Positions 50,191-61,396 of a stretch of DNA of 64,000 nucleotides are shown here, piece by piece. Under the pieces are notes generated by a model that saw only the letters and a program-made list of their open reading frames with translations, was not told the origin of the DNA and ran no database searches. The position numbers and the translations under genes were made by a program. How positions within the stretch are numbered: the stretch's first letter is position 1; every line of letters starts with the position of its first letter. Source of the DNA: Brachionus koreanus. Taxonomy: Eukaryota > Rotifera > Eurotatoria > Ploima > Brachionidae. Location of the stretch: the NCBI GenBank assembly GCA_016987375.1, contig PJRA01000048.1:2715695-2779694 (forward strand). Direction: 5' to 3'.

Positions 50191-51271
50191 CTAAAACAAA
50201 AAGAAAACTTAAAAATAATGTTGTTTTTCAATATTTTATAAAATTAAAATTGTAAAAAAATAAAAGCTAATTATAGTTAAATTTTAAATATTGCTCTAGG
50301 TTAACTAAAATAAACATTATTATTTTATAAATGAAAAGTTCGACATTAAGCTTTTTGAAAAATGTTAAATTAGAATACGCCCGAATCTTAAATAATGTTT
50401 TTATTTTTCTTTGGAATAGACCAATTTAATTTCGTATAGAAAAAAAAACAAAGCCTGGAAATGCAAAAGATGTCTTGAAATGACTTTCTTATTTTAAGTG
50501 ATTTAATTAATAGACTAAATAGAAAAAATTATTTAATAAAGCCTATTTTGTAAAAAATTATCAATGGCTTTTGTTATTTAACAAGAAAGAAATAGAGATT
50601 TACTCAACTGAAGATAATTTATGAATTATACGATAGGAGAACACAATTTTTATTTAGTTTTTGAAGCCTATTTATATTTTAAAGTCTGAAAAAGAAAATT
50701 AATCATAAAATGTTTAAGATTTAAAAATAACATGGTAAACTAAAAATGACAGTTTTTAGTCAAATCAAAATTTTCAATAACGAATAAGTATTGTTACTAT
50801 TTATATTTGAAATGTAAATATTTGATTTCTTGAAAAAAAAACTTTGATTTTGCTGCAAAACCTTTTTAAATAATTAGTTAAAAAAATTTCTTTAATTTTA
50901 AAATTTTCCTCAATATTAATTTCATTAAAAAACTTAGTCAAATATTTATTAATTAAATTTGTTTTTAAAAATTAAGTTAAATTTTAATTTTGAAAGATTT
51001 CGTTTTCGATTTTATTAAGTCGCTTTTGGCAACCAGCCTACATGATAGAACTAAATTGTTTAAAAAAAGATTTATATTTATTAAATTAAAGCATTAGAAC
51101 ATTGAATTTTGTTTTGATATTTTTTATTAACTAACAGAAATCAAAAAATAATTGTTTATGAAATTTTAGATAAATGTACATTGAGTTGATTAAGTATACT
51201 GGTTTTATACTGAACATTAAGAATTTAAGAAAATATTATAGTTTTTAAAAAAATTAGGCTTATAAGTTTAA
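50191..51271. other. AT-rich region upstream of the hypothetical gene
   Basis: About 1.1 kb that should hold the missing 5' exon and promoter of the gene at 49251-50190. No exon could be chosen with confidence. Confidence 0.35.
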
Positions 51272-52060
51272 TTAACCCTAGAACGGTCATATTGGAGTCC
51301 AAACGGACCTCATATTTTTTTTTCATGATTTTGTTTCTAATAATAAGTGTAAATTACCACTAAAAGTATTATGAATATTTTTTTTGCTAGTATTTTTGAG
51401 AAAAATGAAATTAGTAAAATAATAAAATTGTGATTTTTTACCTCATTTTTATTAAATTTTGATTTAAAATGTCCAAATTGAAAAGAATTAGTTCTAAATT
51501 TTCAAATTATGTATCCAGTGAGAGTGATGAGTCTGAAAATGATGAAATTGAAGAGCAAATTAATACTGACATTGATTCAAGTAGTGAGTGATATAGTCGG
51601 TATTGATAGCTAAGATAATGATAATGAAACTTTTACTAGCCAAAACAGCAAAAAACGTGAAATATGGATGCTTTATATGTGCATAACTTGCTATAATGAC
51701 AGAAGAAGCAGAAATCGAAATTCAACATAATGAAAAAAAAAAATTTTTTAACTATTTAGTGAAAAATTTTTATGGATTTATACGGTATTTTATTTTTTTA
51801 AAAGGCAAAAAATTAGATATTCAAAAAAAATCTTTTTTCATCCGTTTAGTCACTTTTTCCAATTTTAAGAGTTAAAAAATCTAAAAAAAATCTTAAAAAT
51901 TGAGGTAAAAATCAACTTTCCCAGTCAAAAAATGAACAAATTTAAAATTTATTCAAAAAATAAAGAATAATATTTGAATTAATATTTAGTTTCGATTAAA
52001 TTTTTTTTGCAGAAAGTTAGCTACCATAGCGAAACTATATCTAGTATGGCTATTTTAATT
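51272..52060 (+). mobile_element. piggyBac-like element remnant (left end)
   Basis: Starts with TTAA followed by CCCTAGAACGG, the expected target site and terminal repeat of a piggyBac transposon. Next comes a subterminal palindrome TTGGAGTCCAA. An ATG at 51469 opens a 40-codon frame with an acidic segment (SSESDESENDEIEEQ), typical of piggyBac transposase N-termini, which ends in stops at 51591. A possible frame-shifted continuation (SQNSKKREIWM) follows. The right end was not found with certainty, so the extent is approximate. It is not functional. Confidence 0.6.
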
Positions 52061-52113
52061 TAAAGTTTATTAGCATTAAAAAAATATTGAATAACTGTTT
52101 AATAAATATCAAA

Positions 52114-53410
52114 TTAATTAAAACATAAAAAAAAAGTAATCAATAGTAATTCAAGCACAGATGTTAATCTATTTGATTTATTTTTGTATAAAGGTTTAAG
52201 CTTAAATGAAAAATTATTCATTTTATACAAATCTGTATTATTTATTTTTGTCAAATTGTATTCATAGTATTCTACATTGTCATCATTATCTACTAAAATT
52301 ATGGTACTGGTTCGAGAGAAAGCATTTTTCCAATAATTTCCATAATCAGCATTAATTTGGCTAATTCCCTTTACATCTTTATCATCTACCACGTTCATAT
52401 ACCTTTTGAGAGTGTCGTCAGGAAAATTTTGAGTTTTATTTAATAAAATATGATTTAAAATTTCATCGACTAATATCTGTTTATTATTATGTTGAGCATA
52501 ATTATCGATGAGTTTTTCAAAGTTATGCTCTCCCACTTTGATTTTATTAAATGGTTCACTTGCTTTACTATTCGATAGCGAAAATATAAACCTATTCGAC
52601 TCATTTGGATTCAATTTTGTATAAGTTCTAGAATTATTGTTATTTAAATAAAAAATAGAATACTTTCCGGTGTTTTTGGACATTTCCAACTGAATATAGT
52701 TAAATGGCTTAAAATCTGATTTAACATCAGACAAATATTGCATAAAATCTTCAACATCATTCCATGACGAATTTCTCAAGTATGAACCAACTATAATTCC
52801 TCTTTTTTGACGTTCTTGTATGTGGTCAGAAGGTTGCATGTAAAAAAGTAAGTTCCCTACGCTTCCTCTTTCATTAATAGCTTAAAGTTAATAAATAAAA
52901 TATTAAATAAATCTTTATAGAAAAACAATGATTTCAGTTATTTTTTTAGCTTAAATAAATATTCACTATTCATTGATATTAAAATTGGAAAAATCAGAGT
53001 AATAAAAGCTGTAATCTGCAAAATAATTTTTGATTGATTAAGAGAAAAAAATTCGGTAAATTATAGAAAAATGAAAAAAAGAATACTTTACCTAGCCATG
53101 TGCTATAATACTGTGGTGGTCCATTATTTTTTGTATCTAAGGCTCCATACACACATAAGTCCTCAGATTTTGGAATTTTATCACATGGAAAATATGCATC
53201 ATTTCTTTCTTTTAGATATTTGGATAGCCAAGCAGATGCTGGTAATGTTGGCCTATTAATATTCTCATCTCTATTGTTTGCTAGAATAAGTTTAAATCCT
53301 TTATTCGATCCATCTTTTGATGCACCACAGGAATTAATACAAAAAAACGAACTGCAAAAATGGAAAGCTTTTAATTTCCAAAAAATGACAAAAATATAAA
53401 TAATTTTCAT
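52114..53410 (-). CDS. TANGO2/NRDE-family protein with signal peptide and GPI-like tail
   Basis: Two exons, 53092-53410 and 52114-52880, give 361 residues. TANGO2-family proteins have an NRDE domain of Ntn-hydrolase-like fold and are linked to Golgi/ER organisation and lipid or heme handling. NRDE is at residues 46-49 in LILANNRDEN, and Cys24 lies exactly 22 residues before it, the same spacing as the conserved Cys2 in human TANGO2. The junction TWLA|INERGSVGNLLFYMQP aligns with human [20 protein letters not shown] with no gap. TSTIILVDNDDNVEYYEYNL near the end also fits. Unlike human TANGO2, Cys24 is preceded by a hydrophobic leader (IIYIFVIFW). The C-terminus ends in a hydrophobic segment (SVLELLLITFFLCFN) after polar residues, as in GPI-anchored proteins. 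A strong splice-acceptor-like sequence at about 53354 leaves open a different first exon. Confidence 0.8.
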
Positions 53411-54146
53411 TTATATAATCTAAAACTATTAGAAAACTATTAGGAAACTAACAAAACACAATTGAATTTATAGATATATTTTTTAATTGTCTCAATTTTT
53501 AGAAAACATTTTTTTAAAGTTAAATAAAAAAATATTTCACTAATTTTTATCATGCTTTGCAAGTAAATAAAATCTTTTTTGATAATTCAAAATTCAAACA
53601 CTGATCACTAAATTATAGTGAGAAATGATATTTTAACTTGAGTTTAAAATGTCCTCAAATAGATAAGCACTAAGACATTTAATATGATAAGTTAGATAAT
53701 ATTTTTAGCTATCATAAAAAATATAGATTTCTGTATTTTGAACTTTTTTTTGACAAATGATATTCTTTTTTACTAGCTTTGAGTTTTAAATGTTAAATAC
53801 ATTTCTTCAAACAAGTATTTTAGTTAAAAGTTTGGTTATTTGTATAGTTAGTTAAATAAAGATTAACTAAAACTTAATTGAAAATTAAACTAAAAATTAA
53901 ATTAGCTTTTGGAAAAAGCAAGTTAGTTAGTGTATAGTCTAGTAAGTGCTTTAAGAATTTTTCCAATCTTGATAAATGTAAAATATAAATAAAATTTAAA
54001 AAATATATTAATTTTGCAACACAATTTTTATTTTATTTGTTTTTTGTACCAAGTTAATGCTTCTTCAGATAAATGCATTTTACAATGACAAATTCAAAGT
54101 AATTTTTTCAAATAATAAATTTCGAAAAAATCATTCATTAAGCAAA
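53411..54146. other. AT-rich spacer right of the TANGO2-like gene
   Basis: No gene seen; probably includes the promoter of the TANGO2-like gene. Confidence 0.4.
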
Positions 54147-54483
54147 TCACCAAACCCAAGTTGAAATGGTCCTCCCTGCTCTACTAGTAGCACAAAAAAG
54201 AAAGAATCGCCAATTTGTCAAAAATTTTCTTGCTAGAAATAAATTCCTCTTAAATCGAACGGTAGATTGTTGGAATAATTTACCCGTTGAATTAACAAGC
54301 TGGTTATCGGTCAACATGTTCAAAAACAAGCATAAAAAATATTATTACTCGTAATTGGTTTATTGATTTTTTTTTCTTTTTTTAATTACTGATCGATAAC
54401 AGATTTTCCATTGCTAGGTTTTTTAATCCTAGCTCAGCGAGCAAAGTTCATCGCAAATTACAAAAAATAATAATAATAATGTA
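54147..54483 (+). mobile_element. Non-LTR retrotransposon 3' end
   Basis: The frame 54166-54354 encodes RKNRQFVKNFLARNKFLLNR, then TVDCWNNLPVEL…LSVNMFKNKHKKYY, the well-known C-terminal pattern of LINE ORF2 proteins (R.FF..R.VD.WN.LP…SVN.FKN.LDK). After the stop comes a 3' UTR with two hairpins (GCTAGG/CCTAGC and GCTC/GAGC) and a (AAT)n tail at about 54466-54481. This is a 5'-truncated LINE insertion on the plus strand. Confidence 0.75.
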
Positions 54484-55505
54484 ACAAGATATAAAGGCTA
54501 AGGTATAAAGGAATGAAAAAAAGTACTGTTATTTCTACAAATTTGAGTTCGAGTTTTTAACATTAATTAATTTTTAGCAAATCTTTTTCCAAAATTTTAA
54601 AAATGATAATCTTTTTGTTAAAAATAAAAATATTTTTAAAGGCGGATGCATCATAAAGTCGAATCGATGTTTAATTTGATTTTTCAGGGAAAAAAAACAT
54701 TTTTAGGTTATTCAGCGTCCTTTTTTATGCTCAAATTTCAAATAAAAAAATTGACTTTACCCTACCCCCTGGGAACTAGTCCTCTGGCACCAAAAGCACC
54801 TTTTTTTCACTAAAATTGAAATAAATTGAAATTAACAAAATATAGGAAAATTTCGATAATAAATTCGAATTCAATTTTTAAAATTTATGCTTAAATTTTT
54901 TTGATTTTATTTAATTCTTGGACAAAGTTATTGAAAAAATTAGATTTTTGAGAGTTGCTTGCGTTTCGGCTTAATGATTGAGTCCGAGACCCTATTAAGC
55001 CTATATGTTCATGGTATCAAAATCTAGAGAAGTGAATTTAGAAAATTCCTATCAGATTAGAATTTTTAATTAGTTTTTCATTTTTGAAATAAATTCAAAT
55101 GAATAAAATTTGCTTCTTTTTATGTTTTTAAAAGTGTTATTTCATAGAGAAATTTTTTGTTTACAGTCTTTTTTTTATCAAAAACTTAAATACTTAAAAC
55201 AATTTTTTTTAATTTATTTTATTTTTAAATATTTTACAAATTTTAATGTTTTTTTTTAAATTTTATTTTAAATTAACTTCTATAATATTATGTCTATTTA
55301 AATGATGCTGAAATTGTCTGGTATTAGTCGAAAAAAATATCTGAAATCTAATAAAACTAAAGATACAAATAATAGAATTTTGGGAAGATTTTGGAGCGTA
55401 ATAGCTGATTATTGGGAGAAGATTATAAAACAATTATGAAAAAATATTTTGAGGCTAAAAAATGATTAAACGTCATAGAGTAATAAAAAATTAAAAAATA
55501 ACTCG
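54484..55505. other. Repeat-rich spacer
   Basis: AT-rich with a slightly GC-richer patch at about 54700-54800 (TACCCTACCCCCTGGGAACT). No gene or complete element could be defined. Confidence 0.35.
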
Positions 55506-55935
55506 GGTTTTTACCGGTTTTTACATAAAATTATCACTTTTTTCGTAAATTAATGAAATTTTACGATAAGTTTCGAAAAAACTGGTAAAAAACAAAAGGG
55601 CAAAAAAAGCCAATTTTCAAACCTTTTTTAAATGACTTATATATGATTAAAATTTTTTTGTGTTATAATTTTGTGGAACTTGAATATAGCCTCAATCATC
55701 TCATCTTCAATTTTTTCTTCCTGAGATAAAAATAACTTTTTACATACTATTATTATTAAATTAATTAGTAAACTTTTCTAATTTATAATTTTTTTGGTTT
55801 TTTGAATTTTCCTAAAATTCAAAATAAATTGGCTTTTTTTGCCCTTTTGTTTTTACCAGTCTTTTGGCTAAAATTATTATAAATTTCAGATATTTATGTA
55901 ACTGGTAGAATCATCGAGAAAACCGGTAAACAACA
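55506..55935. mobile_element. Fold-back element / MITE, about 430 bp
   Basis: An inner inverted repeat of about 36 bp (55581-55617 against 55826-55860; ACTGGTAAAAAACAAAAGGG and the rest GCAAAAAAAGCCAATTT) and outer arms sharing GTTTTTACCGGTTTT (55507-55521 and 55919-55934, inverted) fold the whole segment into a long hairpin. There is no ORF. I infer a non-autonomous DNA transposon of unknown superfamily. Confidence 0.6.
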
Positions 55936-56074
55936 CTGTGGTCACCATTGAAAATTAAGAAGGATTCGAAAAAAATTATTTAGTAAGAATATTACTACGT
56001 CTTCTCTTCAAATCATTCATCGTCCCTTTTCTCTCCTTAACCTTCACTCAGATGACGATGCTATCCATTAAGTG

Positions 56075-56160
56075 ACTATATATTTATATATTATTATATA
56101 TATAAATTATATATTTAATTTATATATTTATATATATATAAATTAATTGCATTAATAAAC
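56075..56160. repeat. (TA)n-rich low-complexity tract
   Basis: TATATA/TTATAT alternation over about 85 bp between two fold-back elements. Confidence 0.8.
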
Positions 56161-56240
56161 ATATATTACCCTAAGAAGCATCTTTTAATAAACCTCTCAG
56201 CACGAACCTCACAAAGCTTTTTTTAAAATTATGAAAAAAA

Positions 56241-56416
56241 AAAACTGACTGGCTCGTGGTCAAGCCACCGGTCAGCCAACATTTTTTTTTACCGGAAGAA
56301 AAAAATGTTGGCTATTATAATACTTTTGGCTATTTTACTAATTTGTTCCTCATATGAATCAAAATGATAAAAATGTTGGCTGACCGGTGGCTTGACCACG
56401 AGTCAGTCAGTTTTTA
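56241..56416. mobile_element. Palindromic MITE, about 175 bp
   Basis: Arms of about 46 bp are inverted copies with one mismatch (56241-56287 and 56366-56416), containing CGTGGTCAAGCCACCGGTCA and GCCAACATTTTT. The GC-rich arms stand out against the AT-rich background. The ~80 bp loop has no ORF. Flanking duplication is not clear, so the superfamily is open. Confidence 0.75.
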
Positions 56417-56797
56417 TTTATATAATTCCATATTTATGAAATTATGGATGACATGGTTTTGTTGATGATCAATAATGTACGCTACATTTACTTACATTTA
56501 TGTAAATCAGTGTTACAAAAAAACATCATATCTCAATAGGTTTCCAAAAGGTCATAATGAAGAGTTAGTTAAGACGTTTCATGCACAAACACCAGTGTAA
56601 TTATACCTGGTTTTTTTGTAAAATTTTTTAAAATAATATTATTCAGATCGAAATGATACGGCAAGGTCTAATGGAAAAAAAAATATTTTCATTTATTTAT
56701 TTATTTTAATTAATTAATGTACTGTAAATCTAGAAATTGTATTTAATGCTACATATTTAAAAAAAAAATTAGAAAATTTTAAGTATAAAATATTAAT
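56417..56797. other. Calpain 3' flank
   Basis: AT-rich sequence between the MITE and the calpain stop codon; no gene. Confidence 0.45.
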
Positions 56798-59539
56798 TTA
56801 AAGAGAACTAATATTTGTCATAGACTGTATTTCCATTTTCATGACTCCTCTATTTGATTGTGTTCCAGAAATACTACATTCTAATAATATATGCTTGTTA
56901 TTAGGCTTAGCATCAACAATAACTGATCCATATAACTCGTCTTTAAATGTATTTCTAATCCATACCTTTTTTTTTTACTAATGTTAATCTGAATAGAGTT
57001 TATCTAAGGATTACTTGAACAGAAATAGGCTTTCGCTGATCATATCTAAAAAAAATTCCGCTTACATTCCAATCTGGATTTAGACTACTTTTGACTATTT
57101 TACTATATAAAATTTGTTTTTCACATTTGATACAAACATATGAATCAAAGGCTCCTTAAAATTTATTGATTAGGTTTAGAATTTTTTATCAAATTTTTTT
57201 CATAATGATAGCTTTAAAAGCTTAGTAAATTTAAATTGTGAAAATATTGGCTGATAATAAGAAAAAAGAGAATAATCTATCTGATTCATTGATGATCAAT
57301 AACTTTACCAAAGAAAGTCTTATGATTCTAATAATTTATTCAAATATATCAATATCGAATAGAAAATTTGTTCCTGATAAACAACATGAAAAAAATCTAA
57401 CCTTCTAGTGTTAGATAGAATATAAACTTAAATATGGGACATTTTAAGTAAAAGTGGTGCAAAAAAATATGTTGCACTTTTTTGCAGTATCTTTTTTAAA
57501 AAATATTTTAATAATTTTTTTGTTTATATTCGAATTTCATTTAGACCTTTCAGTCTAAATTAAAATAAAATTTTTAAGATAATAATTAAAAAATTGTAAA
57601 AATGTCATTAAATTTAATGAAAATTACCTGATGACTCTAAATTAACTAGATTATTTGCTGATTTAACGGTTATTGAGGTCACACAAGTTGCGTATTTTGC
57701 AAATGGGTTACAATTATGGAGAAATGGCACTGGACTATCTTTTTTTAATTCACTATAGAGATAACTTTAAAAAAATAAATAAATAAAATTTCTGTTTATT
57801 ATACGTTAAATTAATTGAGCTATCAGTGTAAATTCTGAGCATATATTTTCCAAAAAAATTAGGATCAAATGTAGATGGTATTATTACATACCGTCCCCCT
57901 GAAAGCTTTGTTCTTAAAAAAACTGATCTCATATTAATATATGATGATGATGTTGTTCTTGGTTTAGCTTTGTGGACACGATATTTCCTATTATCTTCAA
58001 CACGCATAACAAAAAATCCGATAGTCAAATTTTCTCTTCCTAAAAATCTTTGTCCTAATTGATCTAGATTTATCAAAACTTCATCAGGTTCATTATTATT
58101 TAATTCAAACAAATATTGTGGATTTGAGCAAAAAGTCTCTCGATAATTTACACATCCGCCAGCTCGATCTGGACTAGACCACTCACCGAATACCAAGCTT
58201 TCAGACCATGTTTTTCGAATTGTCAACAGTGATGTATTTATTGTCCGACAGATTGAAATCTCATTAAAATATCTTAGAAAGTCAGTAAATTCCATCCTAA
58301 TATAAAAAAAAATATAATTCTGACTTTTATTCAAAATATTAAAATTAAAATATAATTAAAATTTTTATAAAATTTTAGCTAAATATATATTTACCAAAAT
58401 TCTCCGTCGTGATCAAAATTTAAGCCCATTTTTTCTCTTTCGCTTTTCGGCACTTTTTTCCATTCAGGTGAATTGTCCGACCAAGGTCCTAACCACTCAT
58501 GAGCTCCCCAAGGATTTTTCAATCTTATCATTTGAAGCTTATCTTTAGAAGCTATAAACGAAAAAAATGAATTTCCTTTTATTGACATAGACTGTACTTT
58601 GGTGATTCCATATGCATGACCTTTTACAAGACCACAAGAAAGTTTCTTTTCCATTTCCCATCGAGATGAAATCTTAATTTTTTGAAAATTTTATTGATGC
58701 AAAATAACCTCAGCTTGATTTAATTTACATTTATTGCGCAAGCCATCAAAGAACTTCTTTCATAAGCTTTTTTCATTATTTCAAAAAGATTTTCAAGTTT
58801 TTCTGGGTCAAGATATTCTCTTGACTCATTTCGAATAATTTCACATATTCCTCCAGTAAAATCTTGTAATGCTTCGGACAAGTTACCACCATCTAAGTGC
58901 TCATAACACCCATTAAGCTTCGCATAAGCTTTTTCAACCAAACTACTCCAAAATTCATTTATAGATGAAGAATGTGTAAAAATTAATCGATTATTAATCG
59001 TTGGCAACAAATCATCAATCAATATTTCTATCCATCTACCGAATTGCCAAAATCTAAATTTGAAAACACCTGCATATGTTTTCTTATCTATTTCCTGGTA
59101 TTCATAATCAGGTATTACTTTATTCCAAATTTTTTTTTCAGATGCCAAAACAGACAAAGCTGCAACAAACCTATAAATTTGGATTGGAATTAAGTTAAAA
59201 GCTTTCCACTATAATTTTGTTTTTACCAGCAATTTCCAAGTTGACCCTGATTAACATCACGTGATTGAGCTCCTCCACTTACAAGTCTTGGTTCTTTGCA
59301 TATTTCCTTAATAACCATGTAAAATTCAAAGCCTAAAATTTGTTTTTTATTCTTACATGAGGTCTTTTCCATACAATTCCATTTATTTTGTTTATTCTCT
59401 TGAATAAAGACTTGTCATTTGGCAAAAATAAATCATCAACAAATAGTTTTTTTTGTTTTAGACATTCTGATTTTATTCGGTCGTAATTTTGTTTAGAGAA
59501 CCTAGAAAACGCATCTGATATTTGACTTTCAGCGCTCAT
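56798..59539 (-). CDS. CAPN5: Calpain-5-type calcium-dependent cysteine protease
   Basis: Eight exons, 59357-59539, 59227-59306, 58729-59170, 58395-58672, 57805-58296, 57628-57764, 57015-57154 and 56798-56965, give 639 residues, the length of human CAPN5. This is a non-classical calpain of the TRA-3/CAPN5 group: papain-like core, C2-like beta-sandwich (CBSW) and a C-terminal C2 domain instead of EF-hands. The catalytic triad is intact: Cys87 in QGQLGNCWFVAA, His254 in CGLVKGHAYGIT and Asn288 in MIRLKNPWGAHEW. CBSW shows CRTINTSLL, GGCVNYRETFCSNPQYLFEL and SVFLRTKLSGGRYVIIPSTF. The C2 domain is split over exons 6-8 (CVTSITVKSANN, DSYVCIKCEKQILYSK, NVSGIFFRYDQRKPISVQ|VWIRNTFKDELYGSV). For exon 2 I used the acceptor giving WKRPH|EICKEPRL, which matches the family. 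Intron 6 is 473 nt; the others are 40-98 nt. Confidence 0.95.
57155..57627 (-). other. Long intron 6 of calpain gene
   Basis: A 473-nt AT-rich intron splitting the C-terminal C2 domain. No coding sequence is visible. Confidence 0.6.
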
Positions 59540-60380
59540 TTTATTTTATTTATGATTTTAAATAATAATTAAAAATTCTCATCTAGTAGTTTTATTTTTA
59601 ATATTAATTATGATAGAATGAAAGGTAAATGCACAAATTTAGTTTAGCTTCAATCTAAGAATAAGATAAAAAATAAATTAATTTAAAAGCAGATAAATTA
59701 ATTGAAATATGGTGCCATAGTTAAAGAATTCTCTGTCATTTAAACATCTTATTTCTTTAAAAAAAACATAACTCTATTTTTATCTTTAGCTTTTAATGAA
59801 AATTGCGAAAATACTTAAAAAATATTTAACTTAGAAAAAATAAATTGGCCCAATTTGAACAAAAATATTCCTCTCATAATTTAATCCTAGAAATAAAATA
59901 TTTTATATTAAAAAAAAAGAATTGATTTATACTTTTTTATCATTCAAAAATATTTTGTTAACGATAAAAAACTTCGAAAAAAAAATAATAAGAATAAAAA
60001 TTATTAATCTAATTTAAAAAAATAATATTTATGTTATTTAATGTCATTTCTTTATCCAAATAAATATCAATATATTGAAAAAAATATCATTAAATAGAAT
60101 TCAATTCATGTTTATTTTTTTAAGTTTGCAATGCTGTTTGCTTTTTTAGTTATTTATTTTAAAAAATTCAAATTAAAGATTGGTTTTTGTAGATTTTCTT
60201 TTTAAAATTAAACATTAATTAGTTAATTGATAAATTTACTAGCAAATAGTTCAAATCTGCCTAGTTAATATTGCATAAGATTAGAAATTAACCTTTAAAG
60301 TGATAAATTTTATTTAGAAAAAAAATACAAAAAATACAATATCTTTTAAATAACATATAAAAAACAAATTGAACACAAAT
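59540..60380. other. Spacer between calpain and SPRYD7 genes
   Basis: AT-rich, no gene; holds the calpain promoter and the SPRYD7 3' UTR. Confidence 0.4.
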
Positions 60381-61396
60381 TTATAGAATTGACTTTTCCA
60401 ACATTATCCGATCAAAACCATTTGGTGGTTGATGATAAAATAAATCGAACTGGACGTCTAAGATCGAACCATCATCAACTTTAATTCAAAAATATAATAA
60501 ATTTTAATTTTTTCAATTTTAAAAACCATAAAAATTAATTAAATTGATTTCATTTTTAAATCTTAAAACATTATTTTGTTATTTTTTTTACTTTTTACTA
60601 TAATTTTAAAAAATTAAATTTAATTTTGTTATATGATTTTTAAGTATTAATCAACATTAAATTAATAAAAAAAAATTTTTGTATGAGTTGATAGAAATTT
60701 TAATACGCATGTTTTATTGTTTTATTTATTTCAAAAACTACACCAGACTAGGCAAAAAATATTTGAAGAAATATTTATTTGTTTGTTCATAACATAAACT
60801 TTTTTCCTTTTTTAAATAAATTTTTAGATAAAAAATTACTTACCATAAAATACCGGATAGACTGTTCCTCGAATGCCAGTGATGGATGTTTCCATATCAT
60901 CACCATTTAGATAGAAATTTAGTAATTCATGATCATACGTAACTCCAATTATATCTCCTTCATCAAAGGTTTTATTAGTCTTCAACCTAATTTCATTATT
61001 GTAAAAGAAATTTCCATCATTTCGGAGAATCCACGATTCACAATCGTTTCCAAGAGGAACTTTATTTAAATCAACTTTTTTGGTAGCTAAACCAACTCCC
61101 CACCGACCACTTGATCGAATTTTAACCTCAAAATAAGCTTTATTTTGAGTAATTGGAGCATTCGATATAGCTCCCCCGGTTCCACATAAGCGTTTTCCGC
61201 TTTTTACAATCACAACATCTTGTCCTAAAAATATTGAAGACAAATAAAAATTTGAAAATTTTCTTAAGTGAATACCTGCTCTGTTCAGATCCAAAGAAAT
61301 TTCTGATTCTTCAATTTGGCTTATACTATTAGGAACTTCTATATCCTCATCTGACTTAGACCAGAAGGAGAAACATTGACAAAAAGGATCCAACAT
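60381..61396 (-). CDS. SPRYD7: SPRY domain-containing protein 7
   Basis: Three exons, 61276-61396, 60844-61224 and 60381-60478, give 199 residues, close to human SPRYD7 (196). The function is unknown; SPRY domains bind peptides. The whole protein aligns with SPRYD7: DVVIVKSGKRLCGTGGAIS, QNKAYFEVKIRSSGRWGVG, LATKKVDLNKVPLGND, LRNDGNFFYNNE, DIIGVTYDHELLNFYLNG, SGIRGTVYPV-like TGIRGTVYPVFYG, and in the last exon VDDGSILDVQFDLFYHQPPN and GFDRIMLEKSIL. The Cys-containing N-terminus (MLDPFCQCFSFW) parallels the Cys-rich start of the human protein. Intron 1 is 51 nt and stop-free in frame. Intron 2 is 365 nt. The last exon is too short to stand out as an open frame and was found from splice sites and homology. 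Confidence 0.95.

Noticed and set aside
54147..54329. Minus-strand frame over the LINE end
   Set aside because: The plus strand carries the recognisable LINE C-terminal pattern; the minus frame is its shadow.
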